Source of the DNA: Streptomyces pactum
GTDB taxonomy: Bacteria; Actinomycetota; Actinomycetes; Streptomycetales; Streptomycetaceae
Direction of reading: 5' to 3'
Assembly (NCBI RefSeq): GCF_002005225.1
Contig: NZ_CP019724.1
Location: 4,590,501-4,654,500 of the forward strand
Length of the DNA stretch: 64,000 nt
Under the pieces are notes generated by a model, which saw only the letters and a program-made list of their open reading frames with translations, made no database searches and was not told the origin of the DNA. Of the stretch, positions 28,357-35,623 are shown piece after piece (positions within the stretch are counted from its first letter, which is position 1; the number at the start of each line of letters is the position of its first letter). Position numbers and translations under genes: made by a program.

Positions 28357-29637
28357 ATGGAACATGCGGGAGCCGAGCACTATTCCGACTCCAACACGCC
28401 TTCGTGGCCGCCGGTCGCTGTCCCCGGCCAGCCAGTTGACGGCACGGCATCGCCTTCGCCGAAGGCACCTGCCAGCCCAGTTGAGGCGCCGACCGCGTCG
28501 CCCGACTCCGAGGGCGCGGAGCTCTTGGTCGGCCTGCGGGCGCAGATCAAGCGGTACGTGGCAATGCCGGGTGAGGAGGCTCTCACCGCGGTCACGCTGT
28601 GGATCGCGGCTACGCATTTGCAGCGGGCGTGGCAGCATGCGCCGCGTCTGGCGATCGTGGCTCCGGAGAAGCGGTGCGGCAAGTCACGGCTGCTGGACGT
28701 GGTGACCGAGACCGTCCGCAACCCGCTGATCACGGTCAACGCCAGCGCGGCGGCTATCTTCCGCTCGATCGACGACGAGGACCCGCCGGCTCTCCTGGTC
28801 GACGAGGCCGACACCCTCTTCAGCACCGTCAAGGCGGCGGAGAAGAACGAGGAGGTGCGCGGCCTGATCAACGCCGGCCACCAGCGCAACCGGCCCACGC
28901 TGCGGGTGACCGGGCCCGAGCACAAGCCCACCGCGTTCCCCACCTTCGCCATGGCGGCGCTCGCCGGGATCGGTGATCTGCCGGACACGGTGATGGACCG
29001 GTCGGTGGTCATCCGGATGCGGCGCCGCGCGGACGGCGAGGAGGTGGCGCACTTCCGCACCCACCGCGACACCCCTGCCCTGCACACGATCCGTGACCGG
29101 CTCACCGCCTGGCTCCAGCCGCTGTACGCCCAGGCGTTGGAGATGGAGCCGGCCATGCCGGTCGAGGACCGCGCGGCCGACACCTGGGAACCTCTGGTGG
29201 TCATCGCTGACCTCGCCGGGGGCGAGTGGCCCGCACTCGCCCGCACCGCCTGCCGCGTCATGACCGACTACGAGGCCGGGCAGGACGAGGAAGGCGGCCT
29301 GCGCACCCGCCTCCTGGTCGGCATCCGCCGGGCCTTCGCTGCCGAGAACGACCCGGCGGTCCTGGGCACGAAGCGCCTGCTGGAAGCCCTCAACGCGGAC
29401 AAGGAGGCGCCGTGGGCCGAGTACGGCCCCAACGGGCTGACCCCGCGTGGCCTCCAACTGCTGCTGAAGCCCTACGGCATCAGCTCGGCCAACCGCCGCT
29501 TCCCCGACGGCACCCAGGCCAAGGGCTTCGCCCGCAACCAATTCCTCGACACTTGGGCGCGCTACTGCCCTGAACCGGCTCCGGCGGCCGAGCCCGCACA
29601 GCCGTCGGCCGAGCCCCTTCCCGGCTCCGCGGCCTGA
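28357..29637 (+). CDS. DUF3631 P-loop protein of mobile elements
   Basis: The 426-aa protein starts at ATG 28357 (GAGGAGC upstream). A ~50-residue disordered lead is followed by an ATPase-like core: Walker A IVAPEKRCGKSRLLD (~101-114), NASAAAIFRSI, Walker B PALLVDEADTLFS (~144-156) and AGHQRNRPTLRV. The C-terminal part is DUF3631: MRRRADGEEVAHFR, MTDYEAGQDEEGGLRTRLL, TKRLLEALNADKEAPWAEYG and LTPRGLQLLLKPYGI. Such proteins accompany actinobacterial integrative elements and plasmids and may be replicative or transfer helicases; the activity is unproven. Confidence 0.82.
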   Translation: MEHAGAEHYSDSNTPSWPPVAVPGQPVDGTASPSPKAPASPVEAPTASPDSEGAELLVGLRAQIKRYVAMPGEEALTAVTLWIAATHLQRAWQHAPRLAIVAPEKRCGKSRLLDVVTETVRNPLITVNASAAAIFRSIDDEDPPALLVDEADTLFSTVKAAEKNEEVRGLINAGHQRNRPTLRVTGPEHKPTAFPTFAMAALAGIGDLPDTVMDRSVVIRMRRRADGEEVAHFRTHRDTPALHTIRDRLTAWLQPLYAQALEMEPAMPVEDRAADTWEPLVVIADLAGGEWPALARTACRVMTDYEAGQDEEGGLRTRLLVGIRRAFAAENDPAVLGTKRLLEALNADKEAPWAEYGPNGLTPRGLQLLLKPYGISSANRRFPDGTQAKGFARNQFLDTWARYCPEPAPAAEPAQPSAEPLPGSAA

Positions 29638-29654
29638 CCCGCGCCGACTCGTCG

Positions 29655-29690
29655 CACTCGTCCCCGCGCAGGTCAGCGCGGGGACGAGTG
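29655..29690 (+). terminator. Terminator of the DUF3631 gene
   Basis: A perfect 15-bp stem, CACTCGTCCCCGCGC/GCGCGGGGACGAGTG, with a 6-base loop lies 17 bp past the stop codon. Confidence 0.85.
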
Positions 29691-29849
29691 AACGGCCCGC
29701 AACGAGTCATCTCGACATCGCCAGCCCACTCGTACCTGCTCTGACCAGGCATGCGACGAGTGGTACGAGACACCACACCTCACGGCGGCCACACCTCGCC
29801 CTCCCCTGCCCCGAGGCCGCCGCCCCCAAGCCCACTTGGAGTACCCCGC

Positions 29850-30602
29850 TTGTCTGCCCGCATCACCGCCACCGCCGCGATTCGCGTCGGCATCGCCCTG
29901 CTCGCCATTTTCGCCTTCGCCCTGTCCTACGACGCCCTGCGCCAGATGGCCGTCGCCATCCACATCCGCGGGCTTCTCACCTATGTCTTTCCGCTTGTGA
30001 TCGACGGGTTCATCGCCATCGGCGTGGGAGCCCTCGTGATGCTGCGCGCCGCCTCGACATGGTCCCGCGTGTACGTATGGACACTCGTCGGCGCCGCAAC
30101 CGTGACGAGTATCTGGGCCAACGCCCTGCACGCCGTCCGCCTCAACCAGCAGACCCGCCAGGGCGATGGCCTCCGCCTCGACGACTTCACAGTCGGCGGC
30201 TTGTCCGCCATCGCTCCGCTCGCCTTGGCCGGCGCGGTCCATCTCTCCATCGTCGTCCACCGCCAGCCCACTGCTCGCGGCCCCGCCGATGTGGCGCGGG
30301 GTGCCGCCGACGTGGCGCCGGATACCGCCGAAGTGGCTGAGGGCCCGCAATCCTCCGTCGAACCGCAGGATCACGAGCCCAGCCATATCTCTCCCGAACG
30401 GCTCGCCCTCGCGCGCACCGCGCCACTGGGACGCAACGGGCGTGCTTCCCGCCGCCACATCGAAGCCACCTTCCGCAGCAGGGACTTGACCATCGGAAGG
30501 ACGGAGGCGGACAAGCTCAAGGACATCCTGCAGGCCGAACTCGACGAAGCCGTTTCCCCGCAGCAGAGGGAGCCCGAAACGGCCTCCGCCAGCGCCGTCT
30601 GA
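29850..30602 (+). CDS. DUF2637 (SpdB-like) membrane transfer protein
   Basis: The protein is 250 aa from TTG 29850, chosen for TTGGAG 8 bases upstream. The frame is also open from ATG 29751, but that adds only a Pro-rich leader. Four TM helices occupy the first ~125 residues (AIRVGIALLAIFAFALSYDA, YVFPLVIDGFIAIGVGALVM, VWTLVGAATVTSIWANALHA, LSAIAPLALAGAVHLSIVVH). The cytoplasmic tail ends in a helical segment (HIEATFRSRDLTIGRTEADK). This is the DUF2637 architecture, related to SpdB spread proteins of Streptomyces plasmids that promote intramycelial transfer. Here it precedes the mobilization genes. Confidence 0.8.
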   Translation: MSARITATAAIRVGIALLAIFAFALSYDALRQMAVAIHIRGLLTYVFPLVIDGFIAIGVGALVMLRAASTWSRVYVWTLVGAATVTSIWANALHAVRLNQQTRQGDGLRLDDFTVGGLSAIAPLALAGAVHLSIVVHRQPTARGPADVARGAADVAPDTAEVAEGPQSSVEPQDHEPSHISPERLALARTAPLGRNGRASRRHIEATFRSRDLTIGRTEADKLKDILQAELDEAVSPQQREPETASASAV

Positions 30603-30648
30603 CCTCTTCGCTGGTGCCGATCGCCCCGCCGCCCTACCGGGCTCGCCC

Positions 30649-30680
30649 TGTATCCCCGTGCAGCCGAGCATGGGGGCACA
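30649..30680. other. Imperfect inverted repeat upstream of mobC, oriT candidate
   Basis: TGTATCCCCGTGC (30649-30661) pairs with GCATGGGGGCACA (30668-30680) at 12 of 13 positions counting two wobbles, around a 6-base loop. It lies 54 bp upstream of mobC in a gap without genes, a usual place for an oriT beside a mobC-relaxase pair. Confidence 0.4.
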
Positions 30681-30733
30681 GGGGCGGCGCACGGCGAAGC
30701 ATCCGACCCCAAACAACCTTCGGAGACCGCCCC

Positions 30734-31378
30734 ATGCACGACCCGTACCACGAACTCCCGATCTCCGAGCAGGAGATGGCCACCGGCCTGAACAGCGCAG
30801 CAAGGTATCCCGTTGGACCGTCCAAGGGCCGGTCCAACGGGGGTCCCTCCGCCCCAGGGGTGGCGGAGGGGCTCGGGCACCAGGAGGTGCCCGAGGAGGA
30901 CAAGCTCGTCGAGACCCCCGCCGTTCCGTTGCCGCGAGCCACCGATGCTGCCGCGCTGCACCGCGTCGCCCGCCGCCGTCAGCACGAACCCGTCCAGCGC
31001 AAAGAGCGCGTCGACGTGCGCTACAGCGCCGAAGAGAAGACCGCGATCCTCGCCAAGGCGCGGTCCCTGAACATCGCCGGCGCCCACTACGTCGGCGCCG
31101 TCGTCATGGCCCACCTCCACGGCGACCTCGCGCTGTCCGGCCAGCGCACCCCACTGGACGACTACATCGACGAACTGACCGCCCTGCGCCGCGAGGTCGC
31201 CAGGATCGGCCACAACATCAATCAGATCGCCAAGAAGCTCCACTCCGGCGGCCATCCACACCCTGGGGACAGCGCCATGCTGGCCCAGGTTGAACCCGCC
31301 TTGGACGCAGTAGGCGCCACCGTCCGCCACATCGCGTCCGCCGCGAACCAGGCCGTCGCCAAGAAGCGCGCTCGATGA
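30734..31378 (+). CDS. mobC: Mobilization protein MobC
   Basis: The 214-aa protein starts at ATG 30734. Residues ~1-85 are low complexity and lie over three consecutive perfect hairpins. The C-terminal half is MobC: KERVDVRYSAEEKTAILAKA, LNIAGAHYVGAVVMAHLHGD, LRREVARIGHNINQIAKKLH and VRHIASAANQAVAKKRAR. MobC proteins bind oriT beside the relaxase and help strand opening. The gene overlaps the relaxase gene by 4 bp (ATGA). The RHH-like fold starts so late that translation may really begin further in, although no good internal start with a ribosome site is visible. Confidence 0.88.
   Translation: MHDPYHELPISEQEMATGLNSAARYPVGPSKGRSNGGPSAPGVAEGLGHQEVPEEDKLVETPAVPLPRATDAAALHRVARRRQHEPVQRKERVDVRYSAEEKTAILAKARSLNIAGAHYVGAVVMAHLHGDLALSGQRTPLDDYIDELTALRREVARIGHNINQIAKKLHSGGHPHPGDSAMLAQVEPALDAVGATVRHIASAANQAVAKKRAR
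30809..30895. repeat. Three consecutive perfect stem-loops at the mobC 5' end
   Basis: Hairpin 1: CCCGTTGGACCG/CGGTCCAACGGG at 30809-30841, 9-base loop. Hairpin 2: CCCTCCGCC/GGCGGAGGG at 30845-30870. Hairpin 3: CTCGGGCACC/GGTGCCCGAG at 30872-30895, 4-base loop. All are mismatch-free and separated by 1-3 bases. Confidence 0.85.
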
Positions 31379-33066
31379 TCGCGAAGATCAGCGGAGGCAA
31401 GGACACAGCCGGTCTGATCCGGTACCTGTTCGACACCAAGAAGGCTAAGGACCACACCGACCCCCACCTGGTCGCCTCATGGGACGGCTTCGCCCCCGAC
31501 CCCGGCCGCACCGACGACTTCGACGCCACGAAGAGGCTCCTCGTGGCCGACCTCGACCTGCACGTCAAACAGGCCAGGCGTCTCGGCCGCACCCCCGAGA
31601 AGCACACGTGGCACTGCTCGATCCGAGCCGCCGAGAGCGACCGCCACCTCAGCGACGAGGAGTGGGCCGACATCGCCCGCCGCGTCGTCGCCGCCACCGG
31701 CATCGCACCCGACGGAGATCCGGACGGCTGCCGATGGGTCGCAGTCCGCCATGCCCCCGACCACATCCACATTGCCGCCACCAAGGTCCGCGCCGACCTG
31801 CGTACGGCCCGCCACTGGAACGACTACCTCACCGCCGATCGCGAACTCGCCGCCATCGAGAAGGAATACGACCTCTTCCAAGTCATCCGCGGTGACCGCA
31901 CCGCCGCCGCACGCCCCACCCGCGCCGAACAGGAGAAGGCCCGCCGCGCCGGCCACGACACGACCGCCCGCGAACGCCTGCGCGCCACCGTCCGTACTGC
32001 TGTGGCCGCCGCCTCCACCATCGAGGAGTTCGTCAGCCTGCTCAGCCACCTCGACGGCGTGCTCGTCGAGGTCGTGCACTTCCCCTCAGGGGACGTACGC
32101 GGATACAAGGTCGCCGTCGCCGACGACGCCCAAGGTCCCATTTGGTACTCCGGCTCCAAACTCGCCCCGGACCTGTCTCTCCCCAAGATCCAAGAACGCC
32201 TGGCGGCCATGGGGCCGCAGCCCATTGACCAGTCGGGTAGGCGCAGGCCCAACCCCTGGTACCAGGCGACAGCCGCCGCCGAACGCATTGCCCACCACCT
32301 GGATCAACCTGACGACGGAGCCTCTCAGGCCCATCTGGCCGCTTTCGGTGAAGCCCTCGACGCCGTTGTCCTTGTCACGCCCCAAGCCGTGCGACCTCAA
32401 CTCCGAGAAGCAGCAACCGCGTTCGAGCGCGCCACCCGCTCCCGCATCCACGCCGAACACCACCACGCCCGGGCCCTGCGCGGCGCCGTACGAGCAATGC
32501 TCCGCGAACCTGCGCCCAAAGACGGAGCCGTCCTGGCGATGTTCCTCGACGCCGCGGTCCTCGTCGTCATCGCCGCCGCTCGCTGGCACCAGCTCCACCA
32601 TCACGATCAGCAAGTCGCTGCCGCGCGCGAGACGCTGCTCCATCTCCAAGCCGCCTACGGCCAGGCCGCAGCCGCCCCCTTGGCCGCTCTCGCGCAACGC
32701 CGACCGCCCCAGCAGACCGTGGATCGGCACGTTCGGCACCTGCGCCAGGCTGTGCCCAACCATGCCGAGCAGATCGTCGAAGACCCCGCCTTCGGCGCTC
32801 TCACCGCTGCCCTCGCCGAGGCCGAGGCAGTGGGCCACGATCCGCAGCAGCTCCTCCAACAGGCTGCCGATCAACGCGCCCTTGACGATGCCGACTCTCC
32901 CGCACGAGTCCTGACTTGGCGTATTCAACGCCTCGGCGCACGGCCAGCCCCCAGCGCACGAGCCCGTGCAGCGCAGGCTCGCAGCCGAGCACAGAGCCCC
33001 CACGCTCCGGTACACGTGGCAGCCACCCCCACAACCTTGCTGCCTCCGCGGACACGGCGGCGCTGA
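31375..33066 (+). CDS. Relaxase / mobilization nuclease (MobA-VirD2 type)
   Basis: The 563-aa protein starts at ATG 31375, overlapping mobC. The N-terminal ~200 residues are the relaxase domain: MIAKISGGKDTAGLIRYLFD, PEKHTWHCSIRAAESDRHLS and the metal-binding histidine triad RHAPDHIHIAATKVRAD (H126, H130, H132), with candidate nucleophile Tyr17 in the GLIRYLF helix. These features fit a MOBP-like enzyme that nicks oriT and leads the strand to the recipient. The C-terminal ~250 residues are Ala/Gln/His-rich helices including one hydrophobic stretch (AVLAMFLDAAVLVVIAAARW), so it may also touch the membrane. Confidence 0.9.
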   Translation: MIAKISGGKDTAGLIRYLFDTKKAKDHTDPHLVASWDGFAPDPGRTDDFDATKRLLVADLDLHVKQARRLGRTPEKHTWHCSIRAAESDRHLSDEEWADIARRVVAATGIAPDGDPDGCRWVAVRHAPDHIHIAATKVRADLRTARHWNDYLTADRELAAIEKEYDLFQVIRGDRTAAARPTRAEQEKARRAGHDTTARERLRATVRTAVAAASTIEEFVSLLSHLDGVLVEVVHFPSGDVRGYKVAVADDAQGPIWYSGSKLAPDLSLPKIQERLAAMGPQPIDQSGRRRPNPWYQATAAAERIAHHLDQPDDGASQAHLAAFGEALDAVVLVTPQAVRPQLREAATAFERATRSRIHAEHHHARALRGAVRAMLREPAPKDGAVLAMFLDAAVLVVIAAARWHQLHHHDQQVAAARETLLHLQAAYGQAAAAPLAALAQRRPPQQTVDRHVRHLRQAVPNHAEQIVEDPAFGALTAALAEAEAVGHDPQQLLQQAADQRALDDADSPARVLTWRIQRLGARPAPSARARAAQARSRAQSPHAPVHVAATPTTLLPPRTRRR

Positions 33067-33234
33067 CAACATCCCGCGAACAGCCTGGGCTTGACAGTGC
33101 TCTGTGACGCGAAACCAGTCGACGGCATGCCCCTGACATGTGGGGAGCGACAAGCTCAGCCCGGGGCGGACGTAGCACAGGTTCCCGCTGCGCCATAAAT
33201 AGGCGAGGCGGTCAGCTGGATCGTGGGACCATGA

Positions 33235-34341
33235 ATGGGGAGCAAGAACGACGAGGGGGCGGGGATGACGATCAAGCGTGGCCGAAAGGGTGAGCTGGGG
33301 CTCGAGGTGCTGCCGCTGGTTCATATGGCCTTGCCGGAGCCGGATGGGCAGACCCTCCTTCGGGATCGGCATCCAGAAACTATGGCTGCTATTGGGCATG
33401 CACTCCGAGCCTCGCTGGACAATATCTCTCGATTGCAGGGACAGCAGGCCCAGTACGCCTTCGAAGCCGTGGTTGTCGCCCTCGGCGGTGTTCGCTTGAT
33501 CAAGACGGAAGACTCCGGCTCTTACTACTTCGATGACGCCGACGGTGAGCTCCGACCCCCCGATTTTCGGATTATTCTCCGCGACGGAACCGTGCTTCTT
33601 GTCGAGGTGAAGCTCGTGCCACCTGGCAAGGAGAAGAAAGTCAAAGTGCGAGCCAAGGACATGGAGGCGACGGAGGCATACGCCCGTGCCACCGGCGGGC
33701 GCTTGCTGTACGCGCACTATTGGAGTGGACCGAATCTATGGACGCTGGTTCCCCCATCCGCCTTCCAGCGAGACGTTGGGCAACAACGACTTACAGTGTC
33801 TGCCGCCATGATGGCGAACGAGATGGGCATCCTCGGTGACGCTTTTCTGGGCGGAAAGCCACCCTTGACCGTATCTGTATTGATGGATACAGGCATGGAA
33901 AAGTCGGTCGAAGCCGAGGATGAGAGCGATCAGCGACTCATGACAACGGCTGGGGTGGAGCTGTCGAGCGCCGGAAAGGTGATCAAGGATCCGGCGGAAC
34001 TGAAACTGGCGTGGTTTCTGGCGTGGCACAGCGGTTGGATACCGACACAGAGGGCGCAGTTCGACAGTCTCGGCCGAGTCGCAAGGATCAACTACGACTT
34101 CGCTCCGGACGTCGACAAAGACCAAATGCGGGAGATTGCCAAACAGGGGTTTGCCTTCTTCGGAGCGCTCAGCACCCTCTACACGGCGCGGTTCCGGCGA
34201 GCTACAACCACAGATGGGGGCGATATCAGGGCACTGAGCGAGGAGCCTCGGCCTGCCCTCATGGCCCAACTGGTACCCGAGGATTATTGGGAGCAAGACC
34301 GAATTCTCGGGCTTTGGAAATTCAACCTCAAACCGCAGTAA
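33235..34341 (+). CDS. PD-(D/E)XK nuclease-like protein of unknown role
   Basis: The protein is 368 aa from ATG 33235; ATG 33265, with GAGGGGGCGGGG just upstream, is a good alternative. The centre reads YYFDDADGELRPPDFRII then RDGTVLLVEVKLVPPGK. This gives P-D..E-V-K (D110, E124, K126 from 33235), the hallmark of the PD-(D/E)XK fold, and is followed by KDMEATEAYARATGGRLLYA, as in archaeal Hjc/restriction-like families. The C-terminal half (PAELKLAWFLAWHSGWIPTQ, FAFFGALSTLYTARF) is unfamiliar. Codon use is less GC-biased than neighbours, suggesting recent transfer. It is a lone gene between the relaxase and the lanthipeptide block; defence or DNA-processing roles are possible. Confidence 0.65.
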   Translation: MGSKNDEGAGMTIKRGRKGELGLEVLPLVHMALPEPDGQTLLRDRHPETMAAIGHALRASLDNISRLQGQQAQYAFEAVVVALGGVRLIKTEDSGSYYFDDADGELRPPDFRIILRDGTVLLVEVKLVPPGKEKKVKVRAKDMEATEAYARATGGRLLYAHYWSGPNLWTLVPPSAFQRDVGQQRLTVSAAMMANEMGILGDAFLGGKPPLTVSVLMDTGMEKSVEAEDESDQRLMTTAGVELSSAGKVIKDPAELKLAWFLAWHSGWIPTQRAQFDSLGRVARINYDFAPDVDKDQMREIAKQGFAFFGALSTLYTARFRRATTTDGGDIRALSEEPRPALMAQLVPEDYWEQDRILGLWKFNLKPQ

Positions 34342-34398
34342 AGAAATCTGTTAAACCACCGCCTGTTCTGCACGAGGGCACCCGGGTCCGTACGCTCA

Positions 34399-35535
34399 TC
34401 ACGCCCTCCCCGGAAGGATTTTACTTCCAGGACCGGAGGGCTGTTCGAGGCTTCCCCGGATCACGCTGTCGCTGGCTCGCAGAGCCGCCGCCAGTTCTCG
34501 TTGCAGCTCGTCCGGGAGTATCCCTGCGTCGAGGGCGCAGGTGCGCACCAGCGCGCGACAGTCCTGCACTTGCCGGGCCGTGGCGATCTCGGTGAACAGA
34601 GGGTGAGCCAAGTTCTCGCGGGCTGCGTAGCCGTCCTCGGCGTCCGTCGTCCTGCGGTGGAGGTCCTCGACGATGCGGTGCGCGGCGAGTGCCTCGGCGG
34701 ACCCGATCGCGTCGAGGACGGTGAGTCCGAGGCGGATGTCGAACACGGTCATCCCGGGTTCGGCCTTCCGTCCGGAGTAGGCCGTCACCAGGGCGGCCAG
34801 GTGGCCGTCGATCGACTGCCCGGCGTCGCGGCGGCACAGAACGGTCAGGCACGCCGTGACGGCTTGTTCCCACGGGTCGCCGGGCATCGTGTCGGCGAGG
34901 AGACCAGCCGCCCCTGCCGTGTCGTTCGCAACGAGGGCGGCGAGTACGGCGACCTGCCGACCGTCGAGCATCCGCTGGCCGATGCCATGGTGGGCTTCGA
35001 TGTGCACAAGCGCCTCGGCCCAGCGCCCCTCGGTGGTGAGGGTGCGCGTGCCGTCAGCGAGGAGGACGCGCCACAGCCACGCGCGAACTTCCTGACGGTC
35101 TTCGCTGGCCGCTGTGAGGTCCGCAGGGACGTTGACGCCCTCGAACCGGGCGGCTGTGCCCGTCTCGACGGCCTTGTACAGGTCGAGGAGTCGCTGGCGC
35201 CCCTCATCGGCGTGGCCGGCGCGGATCTGGAGGCGGGCGAGGTTGACGACCGGTTCCAGTCCTCGGATCGCGCTCATGCCGGGCAGGGGGCAGGCGTGGA
35301 GGTAGGCGGCGGCGTGCTGATGACACATCTCGCGGGCGAGGTCGGGGAGGGCAAGGTCGGAGGCGATGAGCGCGGCCTGGTTGTAGACGGCCGATGCGAG
35401 ACCCTGGTCGGCCTTCTTCACCGCGGTGTCGGCCAGGTCGACGAGTGCGCGTACGCGTTCAGGCAGGGGCAGATAGGCGGGGCGGAATCGGGCGACGAGC
35501 GGGAAGCGCTGGGCTGTGAGGCCGTGCGGGTCCAT
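34399..35535 (-). CDS. Helical-repeat protein at the end of the lanthipeptide operon
   Basis: The 378-aa protein starts at ATG 35535 (GGGGGATTC upstream). It is almost entirely helical and looks TPR-like: PERVRALVDLADTAVKKADQ, ASAVYNQAALIASDLALPDL, EPVVNLARLQIRAGHADEGR, RWAEALVHIEAHHGIGQRML. It resembles the C-terminal sensor half of streptomycete Xre-TPR regulators without the HTH. It is co-directional with the methyltransferase gene (88 bp away) and is likely the last gene of the lan operon. Function unknown; a regulatory or scaffold role is inference. Confidence 0.6.
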   Translation of the reverse strand: MDPHGLTAQRFPLVARFRPAYLPLPERVRALVDLADTAVKKADQGLASAVYNQAALIASDLALPDLAREMCHQHAAAYLHACPLPGMSAIRGLEPVVNLARLQIRAGHADEGRQRLLDLYKAVETGTAARFEGVNVPADLTAASEDRQEVRAWLWRVLLADGTRTLTTEGRWAEALVHIEAHHGIGQRMLDGRQVAVLAALVANDTAGAAGLLADTMPGDPWEQAVTACLTVLCRRDAGQSIDGHLAALVTAYSGRKAEPGMTVFDIRLGLTVLDAIGSAEALAAHRIVEDLHRRTTDAEDGYAARENLAHPLFTEIATARQVQDCRALVRTCALDAGILPDELQRELAAALRASDSVIRGSLEQPSGPGSKILPGRA

Positions 35536-35623
35536 GAATCCCCCGGGTCGAGAGTGAGGACTGCTGAGGCGGCGGTGCCCACCAGTCGTGTGCCGACGGG
35601 CACCGTCCGCTAGGGGTGGGGCG

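Noticed and set aside
29751..29849. Longer start for the DUF2637 gene at ATG 29751
   Set aside because: It adds only a Pro-rich leader over motif-rich non-coding DNA; TTG 29850 has TTGGAG correctly spaced. Not fully excluded.
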